From positions 1,116,001 to 1,180,000 of the forward strand of contig NZ_JAIUZO010000002.1 of NCBI RefSeq assembly GCF_020171365.1: a DNA stretch of 64,000 nucleotides, given 5' to 3'. Shown in pieces: positions 38,100 to 48,579 of the stretch; positions within the stretch are counted from its first letter, which is position 1, and each line of letters begins with the position of its first letter. The stretch comes from Qipengyuania gaetbuli. GTDB lineage: Bacteria; Pseudomonadota; Alphaproteobacteria; Sphingomonadales; Sphingomonadaceae. The position numbers were made by a program, and so were the translations under genes. Below the pieces are notes generated by a model that ran no database searches, had not been told where the DNA came from, and saw nothing but the letters and a program-made list of their open reading frames with translations.

Positions 38100-39244
38100 T
38101 GCAGCCGCGCCTGCTCGCGCTGGCCGGCTGCCGCGCGGGCGAACTGGGCGCGCTGTCGCCGGCCGAATGGCACACGCTGGATGCGCTCGCCGAAGCGCAC
38201 CGGCTGGGACCGCATCTCCACGGGCGGCTGTCGCGCGGCGAGATGCCGGCCGAGGTGCCGCAGGACATCGCCGAGGGCTGGCGCGTGGCGCACCGGGCGA
38301 ACGCCATCGCCGTGCTCGCGCAGCGGCGGGCCCTGGCGCAGGCCGCATCCCTGCTTGGAGGCCTCGGCATCGAGGCTGTCGCGCTGAAAGGCTCGGCGCT
38401 TGCGTGGAGCGTGTGGCCGTCCCCTGCAGAGCGGGTCATGCGCGACATCGACCTGCTCGTCCCGCAGGACCGGGCGGTGGCAGCCTACGAGGCCCTGCGC
38501 GATGCGGGCTGGCACGGACCGGCAGCGACGCCGGAACTGCTCGACCGGCTGGCGCGCGAGGAAACGCACCTGCCGCTCCTCGTCTCGCCTGACGGAGTGC
38601 CGTGCGAACTGCACGCCCATGCCTGGGCGAGCGCACCACTCGCAGGGCTCACCATGCCGCGCTGCGACGATGGCGGGCTGCTTGAGCGGTCGGTGTTCGA
38701 CGAGATGCTGGGAATGCGGGTGCCCGCTGCCGAAGACATGCTGGCGCATCTCGTCGTGCATTGCGCCTGTTCGCACCTGTTCAACGTGGGCCCCCTTGCG
38801 CTGGCGGACATCGATCACCTCACCCGCAAGCGCGCCATCGACTGGCCGCGGTTCTGGGTGACCGCGCAGCGGGACGGGTATGACCGCGCCGCTGCGCTCG
38901 TGCTGGCGCTCACCGACCGCTGGTTCCTGCCGGGACTCGTCGAGGCGAGCGGATGCCCGGTGGCGGTCCCTGAAGAGGAGATCGAGCGGGCCGAGGCCCT
39001 GCTGGTCCAGCAACCTGCCGCCCGCAAGGACATCAACGCCATCGCAGGTCTCGCGCTGGGCGGCAGGGCGGACCGGATGGCGCAGCACCCGCTCGACGAA
39101 GCCGAAGGAAGTGCGGGCGGCCTTGCCCGTGCCAGCCAGCTGGCCCGGCGCGGCCTGTCGTTAGCCGGCAGCATGCTCGACGGCCCGACGCGGCGCGACG
39201 GCTTCGCCACCGCGGCCATGGCGCGCTGGCTTCAGGGAGATTAG
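38099..39244 (+). CDS. Nucleotidyltransferase-family protein (NTP_transf_5-like)
   Basis: 381 residues, ATG sharing one base with the lptA stop. The motif VALKGSALAWSVWP followed by RVMRDIDLLVPQD matches the compact nucleotidyltransferase fold of the NTP_transf_5 family, in which DIDLL carries the metal-binding Asp pair. Later HAHAWAS and LVVHCACSHLF are family-like. Substrate is unknown; related genes often lie in polysaccharide loci. Coupling with lptC-lptA suggests an envelope-glycan role, which is inference. It converges with holA (4-bp overlap). Confidence 0.78.
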   Translation: MQPRLLALAGCRAGELGALSPAEWHTLDALAEAHRLGPHLHGRLSRGEMPAEVPQDIAEGWRVAHRANAIAVLAQRRALAQAASLLGGLGIEAVALKGSALAWSVWPSPAERVMRDIDLLVPQDRAVAAYEALRDAGWHGPAATPELLDRLAREETHLPLLVSPDGVPCELHAHAWASAPLAGLTMPRCDDGGLLERSVFDEMLGMRVPAAEDMLAHLVVHCACSHLFNVGPLALADIDHLTRKRAIDWPRFWVTAQRDGYDRAAALVLALTDRWFLPGLVEASGCPVAVPEEEIERAEALLVQQPAARKDINAIAGLALGGRADRMAQHPLDEAEGSAGGLARASQLARRGLSLAGSMLDGPTRRDGFATAAMARWLQGD

Positions 39245-40278
39245 CGGCGGGTCGCGATCTGCGCGATGCTGGTGAGGCCCTGGGCGAGCAGCAGTTCCGA
39301 GGCTTGGCTGTTCGTCAGCAGGTCGCGGTGCAGGCGCGTCAGGCCGTGCGTCAGCCGGTCCAGCTTCGGACCGCGCCAGCGCTGGAGCTGTTCGGCAATG
39401 TCGCGCTCTTCCTTCCAGAAGATGCCGAGGCGGGCCTTCTGGCCCTTGTCGAGGTCCTGGTAGCGCCGGTTGCCCAGCGCCGCCGAAATCCGCGCCAGCT
39501 GGGCCGCGCGCCGCTCGAAAGCCAGCAACGTGCCGACCGGGTTGAGGCCGATCTGCTTCATCCGGGCGATCTCGGGCCCGACGCGGTTCGCCTGCCCGCC
39601 GAGCACGGCGTTGACGAGGCTGGCGAAGCCGTCTTCCTCGCTCGCCGCGCCGATCGCGTCGAGGTGCTCCATCGTCGCCGGCTTGGGCGACTGCGGCGAG
39701 GCATCGAGATAGGTCGCGAGCTTGGTCACTTCGCTCTGCGCCAGCCGGACGTCGAGATTGGCCGCGCGGGCAATGCGCTCGGCCACCGCACCGTCGAGCC
39801 GGATGCCCGACGCATCGCCCATGGCGCGAACGGCCTGCGTTACCGAGCGCAGGTCCGGCGGGTAGAACATGGCGACGACCGCGTCCTTGCGCTTCTCGAG
39901 CAGCTTGGCCGTGCGCGACTTGTCGGTGGCGGAGGTCGCCACGACGATCACGGGACACGCCTCGCCCGCGCCGACTTCGCCGGTCTGGATCAGCGTCTGG
40001 AGCGCGTCATGCGCCTCGTCGCCTGCCACGCGGCACCAGATGTGGCGCTTGTCGCCGAACAGCGAGGTGGAACGCGCCTCGTCGCCCAGCCGGGCGGGAT
40101 CGGCCTTGAGGTCGGCGCCGGAGATTTCGACCCGCTCGCCCGGCTCGGGCAGCATGGTCACCAGATCGCTGGCAGCAGCGCTCGCCCCGGCCTCGTCCTG
40201 GCCGCAAAAGAAGAAGATGGCGCAATCCTGCGCCATGCCGCGTGCCTTGGCGGCGAATTCGTTGCCCCTGACCTTCAC
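39241..40278 (-). CDS. holA: DNA polymerase III delta subunit
   Basis: 345 residues from a GTG overlapping the lptE stop (GTGA). The N-terminal region contains IFFFCGQDEAGASAAASDL, where Walker A is degenerate as is normal for delta. Later blocks LEKRKDAVVAMFYPPD and LDVRLAQSEVTKLATYL are delta-like. It is part of the clamp loader that opens the sliding clamp. It is the last gene of the leuS-lptE-holA set, a standard alphaproteobacterial order. Confidence 0.88.
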   Translation of the reverse strand: MKVRGNEFAAKARGMAQDCAIFFFCGQDEAGASAAASDLVTMLPEPGERVEISGADLKADPARLGDEARSTSLFGDKRHIWCRVAGDEAHDALQTLIQTGEVGAGEACPVIVVATSATDKSRTAKLLEKRKDAVVAMFYPPDLRSVTQAVRAMGDASGIRLDGAVAERIARAANLDVRLAQSEVTKLATYLDASPQSPKPATMEHLDAIGAASEEDGFASLVNAVLGGQANRVGPEIARMKQIGLNPVGTLLAFERRAAQLARISAALGNRRYQDLDKGQKARLGIFWKEERDIAEQLQRWRGPKLDRLTHGLTRLHRDLLTNSQASELLLAQGLTSIAQIATRR

Positions 40279-40760
40279 TGCTGGCGCAGCGTCAGCGCCA
40301 CGCGGGTGACGATCCTGTCGGCAATTTCGCGGGCGAGGTTTTCGAGCGCGGTCTGTTCGGCAGCGATGGTCGCATACTCGCTGGACACCACGTCGATACC
40401 CGCATCGGCGCCTTCGGTCGCATCGAGCAGGATCTCGCCCGTGCTGGCATCGACCAGCTGGTAGCGGGCGCGCAGGGTGCGGCGTTCGCGGCTGACGGTA
40501 TCGTCGGCAAGGATGCCCAGCGCTTCGAGATTGTCGTCGAGCCGGACGTCGAGCCGGTAGCGCGGCGAACTGTCGCCTGCCGCGCCGAACCGGTCGTTCA
40601 ATTCGCCCCGGACCAGCCAGCCTGCACGGCCCGCGATGGGGGGCACGTCGACGGCGGCAAGGCCGCGCGCGACCTCGCCGCTGCCGCCGCCCGCGTACAT
40701 GGGCGACAGGCCGCAGGCGGACAGCGCGAGGCAGGCGAAAGTGGCGGCGAGAATGCGCAT
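40275..40760 (-). CDS. lptE: LPS-assembly lipoprotein LptE
   Basis: 161 residues. The lipoprotein signal ends in LSAC with the lipidated Cys near position 18 (LALSACGLSPMYAGG). The remaining sequence has an LptE-like pattern: an RYRLDVRLDDNLEALGI strand and a final helix ENLAREIADRIVTRVALTLRQ. It plugs the LptD barrel in the outer membrane. It overlaps the leuS stop (ATGA) upstream and the holA start downstream. Confidence 0.88.
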   Translation of the reverse strand: MRILAATFACLALSACGLSPMYAGGGSGEVARGLAAVDVPPIAGRAGWLVRGELNDRFGAAGDSSPRYRLDVRLDDNLEALGILADDTVSRERRTLRARYQLVDASTGEILLDATEGADAGIDVVSSEYATIAAEQTALENLAREIADRIVTRVALTLRQQ

Positions 40761-43273
40761 CAGGTGACGATATTCACCAATCTGTCGGGTACGACAATGA
40801 CCTTGCGAACATCTGCCCCGTCGATCGACCGCTGCACCTTTTCGGACGCCAGCGCCATGGCCTCGAGGTCTTCCTTCGAAGCTCCCTTCGGAGCGGTCAG
40901 CGTGTCGCGCAGCTTGCCCATGTGCTGGACTGCGATGGTAACTTCGTCCTCCACCAGCAGGGCTGGATCGACTGCCGGCCAAGCGGCATCGGCGACCATT
41001 CCGCCATCGCCCAGCGCGGCCCAGGCCTCTTCGGCGAGGTGCGGCATCATCGGGGCGACAAGCTGGACCAGCGTGCGGATCGCCTGGCTACGGCTGGCGG
41101 AGGCTTTTGCCTTCTCGACCGCGCCGGTCAGTTCGTAGATACGCGCGACAGCCTTGTTGAAGCCCAGCGCCTCGATGTCCTGCGCCACGGCGGCGATGGT
41201 CTGGTGCGTCTTGCGATCAAGCGCCTTGTCCTCGCCCTCGGCCCCGGCGTCATAGGCCGAGAACAGGCGCCACAGGCGGTGGACGAAGCGCGAGCAGCCC
41301 TCGATCCCCGCTTCCGACCACGGCAGGTCGCGTTCGGGCGGGCTGTCGGACAGCATGAACCAGCGCACCGCATCGGCGCCATAGGTGTCGATGATCGTGT
41401 CGGGGTCGACGACGTTCTTCTTCGACTTCGACATCTTGATGACGCGGCCGATTTCGACCTCGCTGCCGTCTTCCTTGAGCAGAGCGCGGTCGGCGTCGCG
41501 GCTGATCTCGTCGGGCGCGAAGTAGATCGTCTTGCCGCCGTCCTTGCGGCTGTATGTCTCGTGCGTGACCATGCCTTGGGTGAACAGCGAGGCGAAGGGC
41601 TCCTTCACCTCGATCTGGCCCATGTGGGCGAGCGCGCGGGTCCAGAAACGGGCGTACAACAGATGCAAGATCGCATGTTCGATCCCGCCGATGTACTGTT
41701 CGACCGGCATCCACTTCGCGACCTCTTGCGCGTCGAAGGGCCGGTCGGCCGGCTGGCTGGCGAACCGCAGGAAATACCACGAACTGTCGACGAAGGTGTC
41801 GAGCGTATCGGTCTCCCGCTCAGCCTTGCCGCCGCACTTGGGGCAATCGACATGCTTCCAGGTCGGGTGGCGCAGCAGCGGGTTGCCGGGCGTCTGGAAG
41901 TCGACATCTTCCGGCAGGGTGATAGGCAGGCTGCCCTTGGGCGCAGGAACCACGCCGCAGGTGCCGCAATGGATGAAGGGGATCGGCGTCCCCCAATAGC
42001 GCTGGCGCGAAACGCCCCAGTCGCGCAGGCGCCAGACGGTCTTGCCCGTGCCGCGCCCTTCGGCTTCGATGCGGGCGATGATTTCGCGCTTCGCATCCTC
42101 GACATTCATGCCGTCGAGGAAGTCGGAGTTCACCAGCACGCCCTCGCCCGCTTCGGCCTCGCCTTCGAAGGGCTTGCCGGCATCCTCGGCGCTGCCTGCG
42201 ACAACGCGCGGAATCGGCAGGCCGTATTTGGTTGCGAATTCAAAATCGCGCTGGTCATGGCCAGGTACCGCCATGATGGCGCCGGTGCCGTAGTCCATAA
42301 GCACGAAGTTCGCGATGTAGACCGGCAGGTCCGCGCCGGTGAACGGGTGCTTGGCCGTGATGCCAGTGTCGAAGCCCAGCTTTTCGGCGGTTTCGAGTTC
42401 GGCGGCAGTGGTCCCGCCCTTCTTGCATTCGGCGATGAAGGCGCGCGCCTCGTCGCTGTCGAGCGCTTGCGCGACCGGATGGTCGGCGGCAACCGCAACG
42501 AAGCTCGCACCGAAGATCGTGTCGGGGCGCGTGGTATAGACCGGTAGCTTCTCGCCGTTCGACAGGTCGAAGCTGAATTCCAGGCCCTTGGACTTGCCGA
42601 TCCAGTTTTCCTGCATCAGCCGGACCTTGTCGGGCCAGTTCTCGAGGCTGCCGAGGCCTTCGAGCAGTTCCTCGGCGAAGTCGGTGATCTTGAGGAACCA
42701 CTGGTTCAGCTTGCGCTTCTCGACGTCCGCGCCCGAGCGCCAGCCCTTGCCGTCGATCACCTGTTCGTTGGCGAGCACGGTCATGTCGACCGGGTCCCAG
42801 TTGACCTCGCTTTCCTTGCGATAGACGAGGCCCGCCTCGTACAGGTCGATGAAAAGCGCCTGTTCGTGGCCGTAGTAATCCGGCTCGCAGGTCGCCAGTT
42901 CGCGGCTCCAGTCGAGCGCGAAGCCGAGGCGCTTCAATTGCGCCTTCATGTGTTCGATGTTGGCGCGGGTCCAGCCGCCCGGGTGGACGCCCTTTTCCAT
43001 CGCGGCGTTTTCCGCCGGCATGCCGAAGGCGTCCCAGCCCATCGGGTGCAGGACTTCGTGGCCGGTCGCTTTCTTGTAGCGGGCCAGCACGTCGCCCATC
43101 GTGTAGTTGCGGACGTGGCCGATGTGGATGCGCCCCGAAGGATAGGGGAACATCTCCAGGACATAGCTCTTCGGCTTGTCGGAGTTGCTGTCGGCGCGGA
43201 AGGTCTGCGCGTCCTCCCACGCTGATTGCCAGCGCGGGTCTGCGGACGTCGGATCGAAACGGGTATCGCTCAT
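40760..43273 (-). CDS. leuS: Leucyl-tRNA synthetase
   Basis: 837 residues from the ATG at 43273. A class I synthetase with the HIGH motif ([13 protein letters not shown]), the KMSKS motif ([14 protein letters not shown]), a CP1 editing domain ([14 protein letters not shown] and PAHGQRD-like [10 protein letters not shown]), and a zinc-binding insertion CPKCGG. Full length for LeuRS. It charges tRNA-Leu; a tRNA-Leu gene is also in this window at 14035. It follows the DUF3576 lipoprotein gene. Confidence 0.97.
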   Translation of the reverse strand: MSDTRFDPTSADPRWQSAWEDAQTFRADSNSDKPKSYVLEMFPYPSGRIHIGHVRNYTMGDVLARYKKATGHEVLHPMGWDAFGMPAENAAMEKGVHPGGWTRANIEHMKAQLKRLGFALDWSRELATCEPDYYGHEQALFIDLYEAGLVYRKESEVNWDPVDMTVLANEQVIDGKGWRSGADVEKRKLNQWFLKITDFAEELLEGLGSLENWPDKVRLMQENWIGKSKGLEFSFDLSNGEKLPVYTTRPDTIFGASFVAVAADHPVAQALDSDEARAFIAECKKGGTTAAELETAEKLGFDTGITAKHPFTGADLPVYIANFVLMDYGTGAIMAVPGHDQRDFEFATKYGLPIPRVVAGSAEDAGKPFEGEAEAGEGVLVNSDFLDGMNVEDAKREIIARIEAEGRGTGKTVWRLRDWGVSRQRYWGTPIPFIHCGTCGVVPAPKGSLPITLPEDVDFQTPGNPLLRHPTWKHVDCPKCGGKAERETDTLDTFVDSSWYFLRFASQPADRPFDAQEVAKWMPVEQYIGGIEHAILHLLYARFWTRALAHMGQIEVKEPFASLFTQGMVTHETYSRKDGGKTIYFAPDEISRDADRALLKEDGSEVEIGRVIKMSKSKKNVVDPDTIIDTYGADAVRWFMLSDSPPERDLPWSEAGIEGCSRFVHRLWRLFSAYDAGAEGEDKALDRKTHQTIAAVAQDIEALGFNKAVARIYELTGAVEKAKASASRSQAIRTLVQLVAPMMPHLAEEAWAALGDGGMVADAAWPAVDPALLVEDEVTIAVQHMGKLRDTLTAPKGASKEDLEAMALASEKVQRSIDGADVRKVIVVPDRLVNIVT

Positions 43274-43319
43274 GCCCGAAGCCCTTAGGCAATTCGGGCG
43301 TAAATGGAACCCGTCAGAA

Positions 43320-43769
43320 TCAGTTGGCGATCGCCTGACGGCGCAGTTCGCGGGCCTTGGTGAGGATGATGTCCTCCAGGCGCTGGACCGTGGCGGCCTG
43401 CACCGGTGCATCGACCCAGTTGCCGGCCTGGTTGACCTGGCGGCTGGCAGCGACGCGCAGGGCATCGGCGCGCAGGTCGCGGTCGAGGATGGTGACGGTC
43501 ATCTTGACGCGTTCGCCCGGATTGCTCGGGTTGGCGTACCAGTCGGTGACGATCACGCCGCCGGCGCTGTCCGCCTGGAGCAGCGGAGCAAAGCTGACGG
43601 TCTCGAGCGAGGCGCGCCAGAGGTAGGAGTTCACGCCGATGGTCGACACCTGCGCTGCCGCAAGGTCCGCGCGCGGGCGTTCACCGCCGCCGCAAGCGGC
43701 CAGCGCCAGGGAGGCGACCGCAATGCCGGCGATGGCGGCGGGGCGACGGAAGCTGCGCGTGATGGTCAT
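43320..43769 (-). CDS. DUF3576 lipoprotein
   Basis: 149 residues from the ATG at 43769. The signal peptide ends in LALAAC, a lipobox with the Cys at about 26, followed by GGGE. The body matches DUF3576: [39 protein letters not shown] and [18 protein letters not shown]. It is an envelope lipoprotein of unknown function that regularly precedes leuS in alphaproteobacteria, as here (46-bp gap). Confidence 0.85.
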   Translation of the reverse strand: MTITRSFRRPAAIAGIAVASLALAACGGGERPRADLAAAQVSTIGVNSYLWRASLETVSFAPLLQADSAGGVIVTDWYANPSNPGERVKMTVTILDRDLRADALRVAASRQVNQAGNWVDAPVQAATVQRLEDIILTKARELRRQAIAN

Positions 43770-44081
43770 GAACGATCCTTGAGAGAAACTGTGTTGGTCG
43801 GCTCTATAAAGCCTGAGCGCTTGCGGGCAAGCACCGGCTTGGCCGCATAGGCACCGCCAGGCCGTGAATATGTGCTGAATTGCGGGGCTATTTGTGGAGA
43901 GGGGGCAACACCTTTCCCCCATTGCCGGCCCATGCTGTGGAAAAGCTTGGCAAGGCGCGCCTGCGAGTCCTAGTCTCTTGGGTTCACAGGCGAGTCGCAC
44001 GCACGATCCGCCGTTCGGGAACGGTTAAGTCGCAGTCTGCTTCAATAGCAGGCTGACCTTGACGAAGAGGATAGAGTTCCA
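43770..44081. other. Divergent intergenic region, 312 bp
   Basis: Holds the likely promoter of the DUF3576-leuS operon (minus strand) and that of the exported protein (plus strand). Two 14-nt palindromes are present (43819-43832 and 44011-44024), but such repeats are expected by chance in GC-rich DNA. No coding frame is supported. Confidence 0.5.
43803..43830 (-). promoter_or_regulatory. Sigma-70-like promoter for DUF3576-leuS-lptE-holA
   Basis: On the minus strand TTGCCC (43830-43825), a 16-nt spacer and TATAGA (43808-43803), about 34 nt before the ATG at 43769. Confidence 0.45.
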
Positions 44082-44837
44082 ATGGCCGACAGGCATGACA
44101 GCAAAGGCAAGAACCGGCTCGCTCCGGTCGTGCTGACGGCTGCCGTCCTCGCGCTGGCCATTCCCGGCGCCGGCCTCGCGGTCGTCTCCGGCTCGCCAGA
44201 AGCTGCTCCCGAATCGATGGAATTCGTGCCCTTCACGCCGGCCGGCGTCGATCCGGAACTGGCCGCGCGCGTTGCGGCGGTGATCGGGGAAGACGCGCTG
44301 CGCTTCACCCCGGCCAGCAAGCCGCGCAACCTTCGCGAACGCACCGTCAATTTCGCCGTCCGCGTGGACAAGAACCTCGCCTCGTCGATTTCGGGCCGTT
44401 CGCCGCGCGACACGATCGCCAGCGTGGTCGCTGCCGACGGTGCCTCGCCGCTTGCGGCAACGCGCTACAATCTCGGCGTTGCGCGCGGTTACCAGAGCTT
44501 CACGCAGCCGACCCGCTCGGCCGCCACGGTCCCGACCGGCATTCGCGATATCGCAATGCCGGACCTTTCGACCTATCGCGGCGATGCGCAGGATGCGCCG
44601 AGCCGGTTCCAGTCGCGCATTGCGCTTGAACAGCAGGGCCGCGCAGGCGCTTCGCCGCGCACGCTCGAAGGTGCCGGCTCGCAGCAGCTCGACCTCGGCG
44701 GCTCCTACAGCCTCAGCCGCAATCTCGACGTGACGGCAGGTGTCCGCCTGTCGCAGGATCGCGACCGTCTCGCCCCGCTGACCAATGGCGTGGAAGACGA
44801 CCAGGCCGTGTACGTGGGCACGCAGATCCGCTTCTGA
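44082..44837 (+). CDS. Exported protein of unknown function, possibly outer-membrane associated
   Basis: 251 residues. The signal or anchor helix is at about 13-34 after a basic start (DRHDSKGKNRLAP). The C-terminal 60 residues are strand-like (QQLDLGGSYSLSRNLDVTAGVRL, QAVYVGTQIRF) and end in Phe, a pattern of outer-membrane beta-barrel strands, although only a few strands could form. The middle is Ala/Arg/Ser-rich. I do not recognise a family. Confidence 0.75.
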   Translation: MADRHDSKGKNRLAPVVLTAAVLALAIPGAGLAVVSGSPEAAPESMEFVPFTPAGVDPELAARVAAVIGEDALRFTPASKPRNLRERTVNFAVRVDKNLASSISGRSPRDTIASVVAADGASPLAATRYNLGVARGYQSFTQPTRSAATVPTGIRDIAMPDLSTYRGDAQDAPSRFQSRIALEQQGRAGASPRTLEGAGSQQLDLGGSYSLSRNLDVTAGVRLSQDRDRLAPLTNGVEDDQAVYVGTQIRF

Positions 44838-44839
44838 CG

Positions 44840-44859
44840 AGCGCCTTCGCAGGCGCTTT
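44840..44859 (+). terminator. Probable terminator after the exported protein gene
   Basis: AGCGCCT (44840-44846) pairs with AGGCGCT (44851-44857) around a TCGC tetraloop. The T run is short (TTTC), so it is modest. Confidence 0.5.
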
Positions 44860-44971
44860 CCCGAACGAATACGATTGAACGGCTCCGACCAAAGGCGGAT
44901 TGCCTTTACCTCGTCATATCCGCACGCCTATGCCTTGAGCGAACGCTACGGAAAGCTTGGGAGAATCGACA

Positions 44972-45697
44972 ATGGGACGAGTTGCCATCGTAACCGGGGG
45001 CACGCGCGGCATCGGGCGCGCAATCTGCGAACGCCTGCGTGACGAACGCGGCTGTACGGTCGTCGCCAACTATGCCGGCAATGACGATGCCGCACGTCGC
45101 TTCACCGAAGAAACGGGCATCCCGACCGTCAAGTTCGACGTGGGCGATTACGAAGCCGTGCAGGAAGCCTGCAAGAAGGTCGAGGCCGAGCACGGCCCGA
45201 TCGAGATCGTCGTCAACAATGCCGGCATCACCCGCGACGGCACGCTCCTGAAGATGAGCTACGAGGACTGGGACGCCGTGATGCGCACCAACCTGGGCGG
45301 CTGCTTCAACATGGCCAAGGCCACTTTCGCCGGCATGAAGGAGCGTGGCTGGGGCCGGATCATCAATATCGGTTCGATCAACGGCCAGGCAGGCCAGTAC
45401 GGCCAGGTCAACTACGCCGCCGCCAAGAGCGGCATTCACGGCTTCACCAAGGCGCTGGCCCAGGAAGGCGCACGCTTCGGCATCACTGTGAATGCGATCG
45501 CCCCGGGCTACATCGACACCGACATGGTCGCCGCAGTGCCCGAACCGGTGCTGGAAAAGATCGTAGCCAAGATCCCCGTCGGCCGCCTCGGCAAGGCCAG
45601 CGAGATCGCCCGCGGGGTCAGCTTCCTGGCATCGGAACATGCCGAATTCGTCACCGGCTCGACCATGAGCATCAACGGCGGCCAGCACATGTACTGA
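44972..45697 (+). CDS. phaB: Acetoacetyl-CoA reductase (PhaB type)
   Basis: 241 residues from the ATG preceded by GGGAGA. An SDR fold with the NADP(H) motif GGTRGIG at about 9-15, NNAGITRDG, catalytic Ser in INIGSINGQAGQYG and Tyr-Lys in NYAAAKSG. The NxxQAGQFG-like segment and ending ASEHAEFVTGSTMSINGGQHMY are typical of PhaB enzymes, which reduce acetoacetyl-CoA to (R)-3-hydroxybutyryl-CoA for polyhydroxyalkanoate. No PHA synthase is adjacent. Confidence 0.88.
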   Translation: MGRVAIVTGGTRGIGRAICERLRDERGCTVVANYAGNDDAARRFTEETGIPTVKFDVGDYEAVQEACKKVEAEHGPIEIVVNNAGITRDGTLLKMSYEDWDAVMRTNLGGCFNMAKATFAGMKERGWGRIINIGSINGQAGQYGQVNYAAAKSGIHGFTKALAQEGARFGITVNAIAPGYIDTDMVAAVPEPVLEKIVAKIPVGRLGKASEIARGVSFLASEHAEFVTGSTMSINGGQHMY

Positions 45698-45716
45698 GCC
45701 GCGGGCGAGTGCACTG

Positions 45717-46490
45717 CTACTCGATCTCGTAGTCCTTCACGACGAAACCCGTTCCGTCGCGCACGAGAGTGATCTTTTCGTAGGTCCCTTGCAGGCGCTC
45801 GAAATCGGTGAGGAAGCGGACGACCCATTGGTCGCGGCCGTTACTTTCGATGATGTCGATCCGGTGCGTATCGCGGCTTAGCGCCTTGCCGAACTGCTGC
45901 CGCCGTTCGGCAAGCGCGTTCCATGCGGCGAAATTCGGGTCGGTCCGATCGGAAGACTTGGCAGTCAGGTCGAATTCGTCCTTGTCTGCCACCTCCAGCA
46001 TGACGAGTGCAGCGTGCTCGGCCGATTCCAGCTTCTCACGCATCGCCGGGCCCACGGGCTTCCCGGGGCTCTCTTCGGCTACAGCGGCTGGAGGGGCAAT
46101 GGGCGGGGCATCTGGCGTCGGAGCCTGAAGGGCGAGCAAGGCGGCAAGGATGATGGACATTAGGGCAACTCCGATCAGTATGGTTCGAGTTTGCCTCGGA
46201 CGGTCATCGCCCGAAACTGCCCCAGCATCAGCGGATGCCTCTATCGACGCATCCCCCAAATGCTTGTGTCCCAGCATTTCGGCCATGCCGCCCTCGTCTT
46301 CCAGCAGCAGCCGCGCAGCCTCCTTGCTGCTCGTGACTTCCAGCTTGCGCCGCGCACCGCGTAGGCGCTCGTTGATCGTGTGGACGGAAAGGTCGAGTTC
46401 GCGCGCGCTGGACTTGGCGTCGTGGCCGCGCAGGATGAGGCGCAGGGCCTCCTTTTCCTTGTCGGTCAGGGCGTCGAGGGTGCGCGTCAT
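45717..46490 (-). CDS. Membrane-anchored LuxR-type HTH regulator with DUF4019 domain
   Basis: 257 residues from the ATG at 46490 (a GTG precedes it). The N-terminal HTH reads LDALTDKEKEALRLILRGHDAKSSARELDLSVHTINERLRGARRKL, a GerE-type fold. A linker follows, then one transmembrane helix at about 103-121 (ILIGVALMSIILAALLAL), a Pro/Ala-rich stretch and a C-terminal domain like DUF4019. With the HTH inside and the DUF4019 part outside, it could sense the periplasm directly. It converges with phaB (19-bp gap). Confidence 0.82.
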   Translation of the reverse strand: MTRTLDALTDKEKEALRLILRGHDAKSSARELDLSVHTINERLRGARRKLEVTSSKEAARLLLEDEGGMAEMLGHKHLGDASIEASADAGAVSGDDRPRQTRTILIGVALMSIILAALLALQAPTPDAPPIAPPAAVAEESPGKPVGPAMREKLESAEHAALVMLEVADKDEFDLTAKSSDRTDPNFAAWNALAERRQQFGKALSRDTHRIDIIESNGRDQWVVRFLTDFERLQGTYEKITLVRDGTGFVVKDYEIE

Positions 46491-46574
46491 CACGCACTTA
46501 CTAGGCGAGGCACCGCTGCAAGCTACCCCAAAAAATTCGTGCGGCCGCGGGCACAGTCGTTATATCAGTGACTT

Positions 46575-46856
46575 ATGGAGACGCCCTACCACCCGCCGAA
46601 GAAGTACTCCGTCCGCATAGAAGGGCACCGGACTTCCGTAAGCCTGGAGCCGGTGTTCTGGGACCTCCTGCGCCGGGCCGCGGCGCGCAGGGGCCTTGCG
46701 GTGAACACGCTGGTCGCCAGCATCGATGCCGAGCGGATCCGCAGCGACACGCCTCCGGGGCTTGCAGGTGCCATCCGCGTCTGGCTGGCCACGCACGAAT
46801 TGCAGCCGGCAAGCAAAGGGGGCGACAGGATCGCTCCTGCCGCCCCCGAAGAATGA
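46575..46856 (+). CDS. Ribbon-helix-helix domain protein
   Basis: 93 residues. The segment KKYSVRIEGHRTSVSLEPVFWDLLRRAAARRGLAVNTLVASID matches the RHH_4 family: a beta strand that would contact DNA followed by two helices. Proteins of this type are small transcriptional regulators, mostly of unknown target. It lies 84 bp from the divergent membrane-anchored LuxR-type gene, so each may influence the shared region. No toxin partner is adjacent. Confidence 0.8.
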   Translation: METPYHPPKKYSVRIEGHRTSVSLEPVFWDLLRRAAARRGLAVNTLVASIDAERIRSDTPPGLAGAIRVWLATHELQPASKGGDRIAPAAPEE

Positions 46857-46869
46857 GGTCCGTCGGGAC

Positions 46870-47097
46870 CTAGTATTTCGCCGTGGCGTCGCTGGCCGGG
46901 AAAGTCTCGTCGAGAGCTTCGTCGGTCTTGCTCATGCGGTCGCCGACCGTTGCGGTCGATTCTGCGCCTGCGTTGCGGAACGCGCCTGCCGGCTCACCGG
47001 CTGCAAAGGCGACGCCGCCGCGGTCCTTCTGGTTCTTCTCGTAATACTTGTACCCGGCATAGCCGAGCGCGCCGAGTGCTGCGAGCTTGAGGATCAT
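46870..47097 (-). CDS. Small membrane-associated protein of unknown function
   Basis: 75 residues. The ATG follows a strong AAGGAAGG site. A short hydrophobic N-terminal helix (about 1-18, ILKLAALGALGYAGYKYY) precedes a charged body. The C-terminal motif DEALDETFPASDATAKY resembles an xxAFPASDP-type tail seen in several small alphaproteobacterial proteins. It converges with the ribbon-helix-helix gene. Function unknown. Confidence 0.72.
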   Translation of the reverse strand: MILKLAALGALGYAGYKYYEKNQKDRGGVAFAAGEPAGAFRNAGAESTATVGDRMSKTDEALDETFPASDATAKY

Positions 47098-47168
47098 GAT
47101 GCCTTCCTTTCCAATGGGTTCGTCGAAAGCTCAACGAACCGCATCCGCGAAAGGTCCGGCCCGGGTGC

Positions 47169-48452
<1,284 letters not shown>

Positions 48453-48542
48453 GGGTCCGATGCCTTTAATGCCATGTGGCGCACAGGCAAGCGTCATGCA
48501 CCTGTCACCCCGCCTGCCTACTACACACATCTCCGCCAATTG

Positions 48543-48571
48543 TTGACCTGCCAGAGAGGCAGCCCTAACTC
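48543..48571 (+). promoter_or_regulatory. Promoter of galU, giving a possibly leaderless mRNA
   Basis: TTGACC (48543-48548), 17-nt spacer, TAACTC (48566-48571). The ATG at 48580 is only 8 nt after the -10 box and has no ribosome site before it. Confidence 0.5.
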
Positions 48572-48579
48572 CCGCCGCC

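Noticed and set aside
36186..44024. 14-nt palindromes in intergenic regions (36186-36199, 43819-43832, 44011-44024) as operators
   Set aside because: With this base composition, 6-2-6 palindromes should arise by chance about once every 2-3 kb, so they carry little weight.
46856..46871. Small hairpin between the ribbon-helix-helix gene and the convergent small gene
   Set aside because: Only a 6-bp stem without a T run; not enough to call a terminator.
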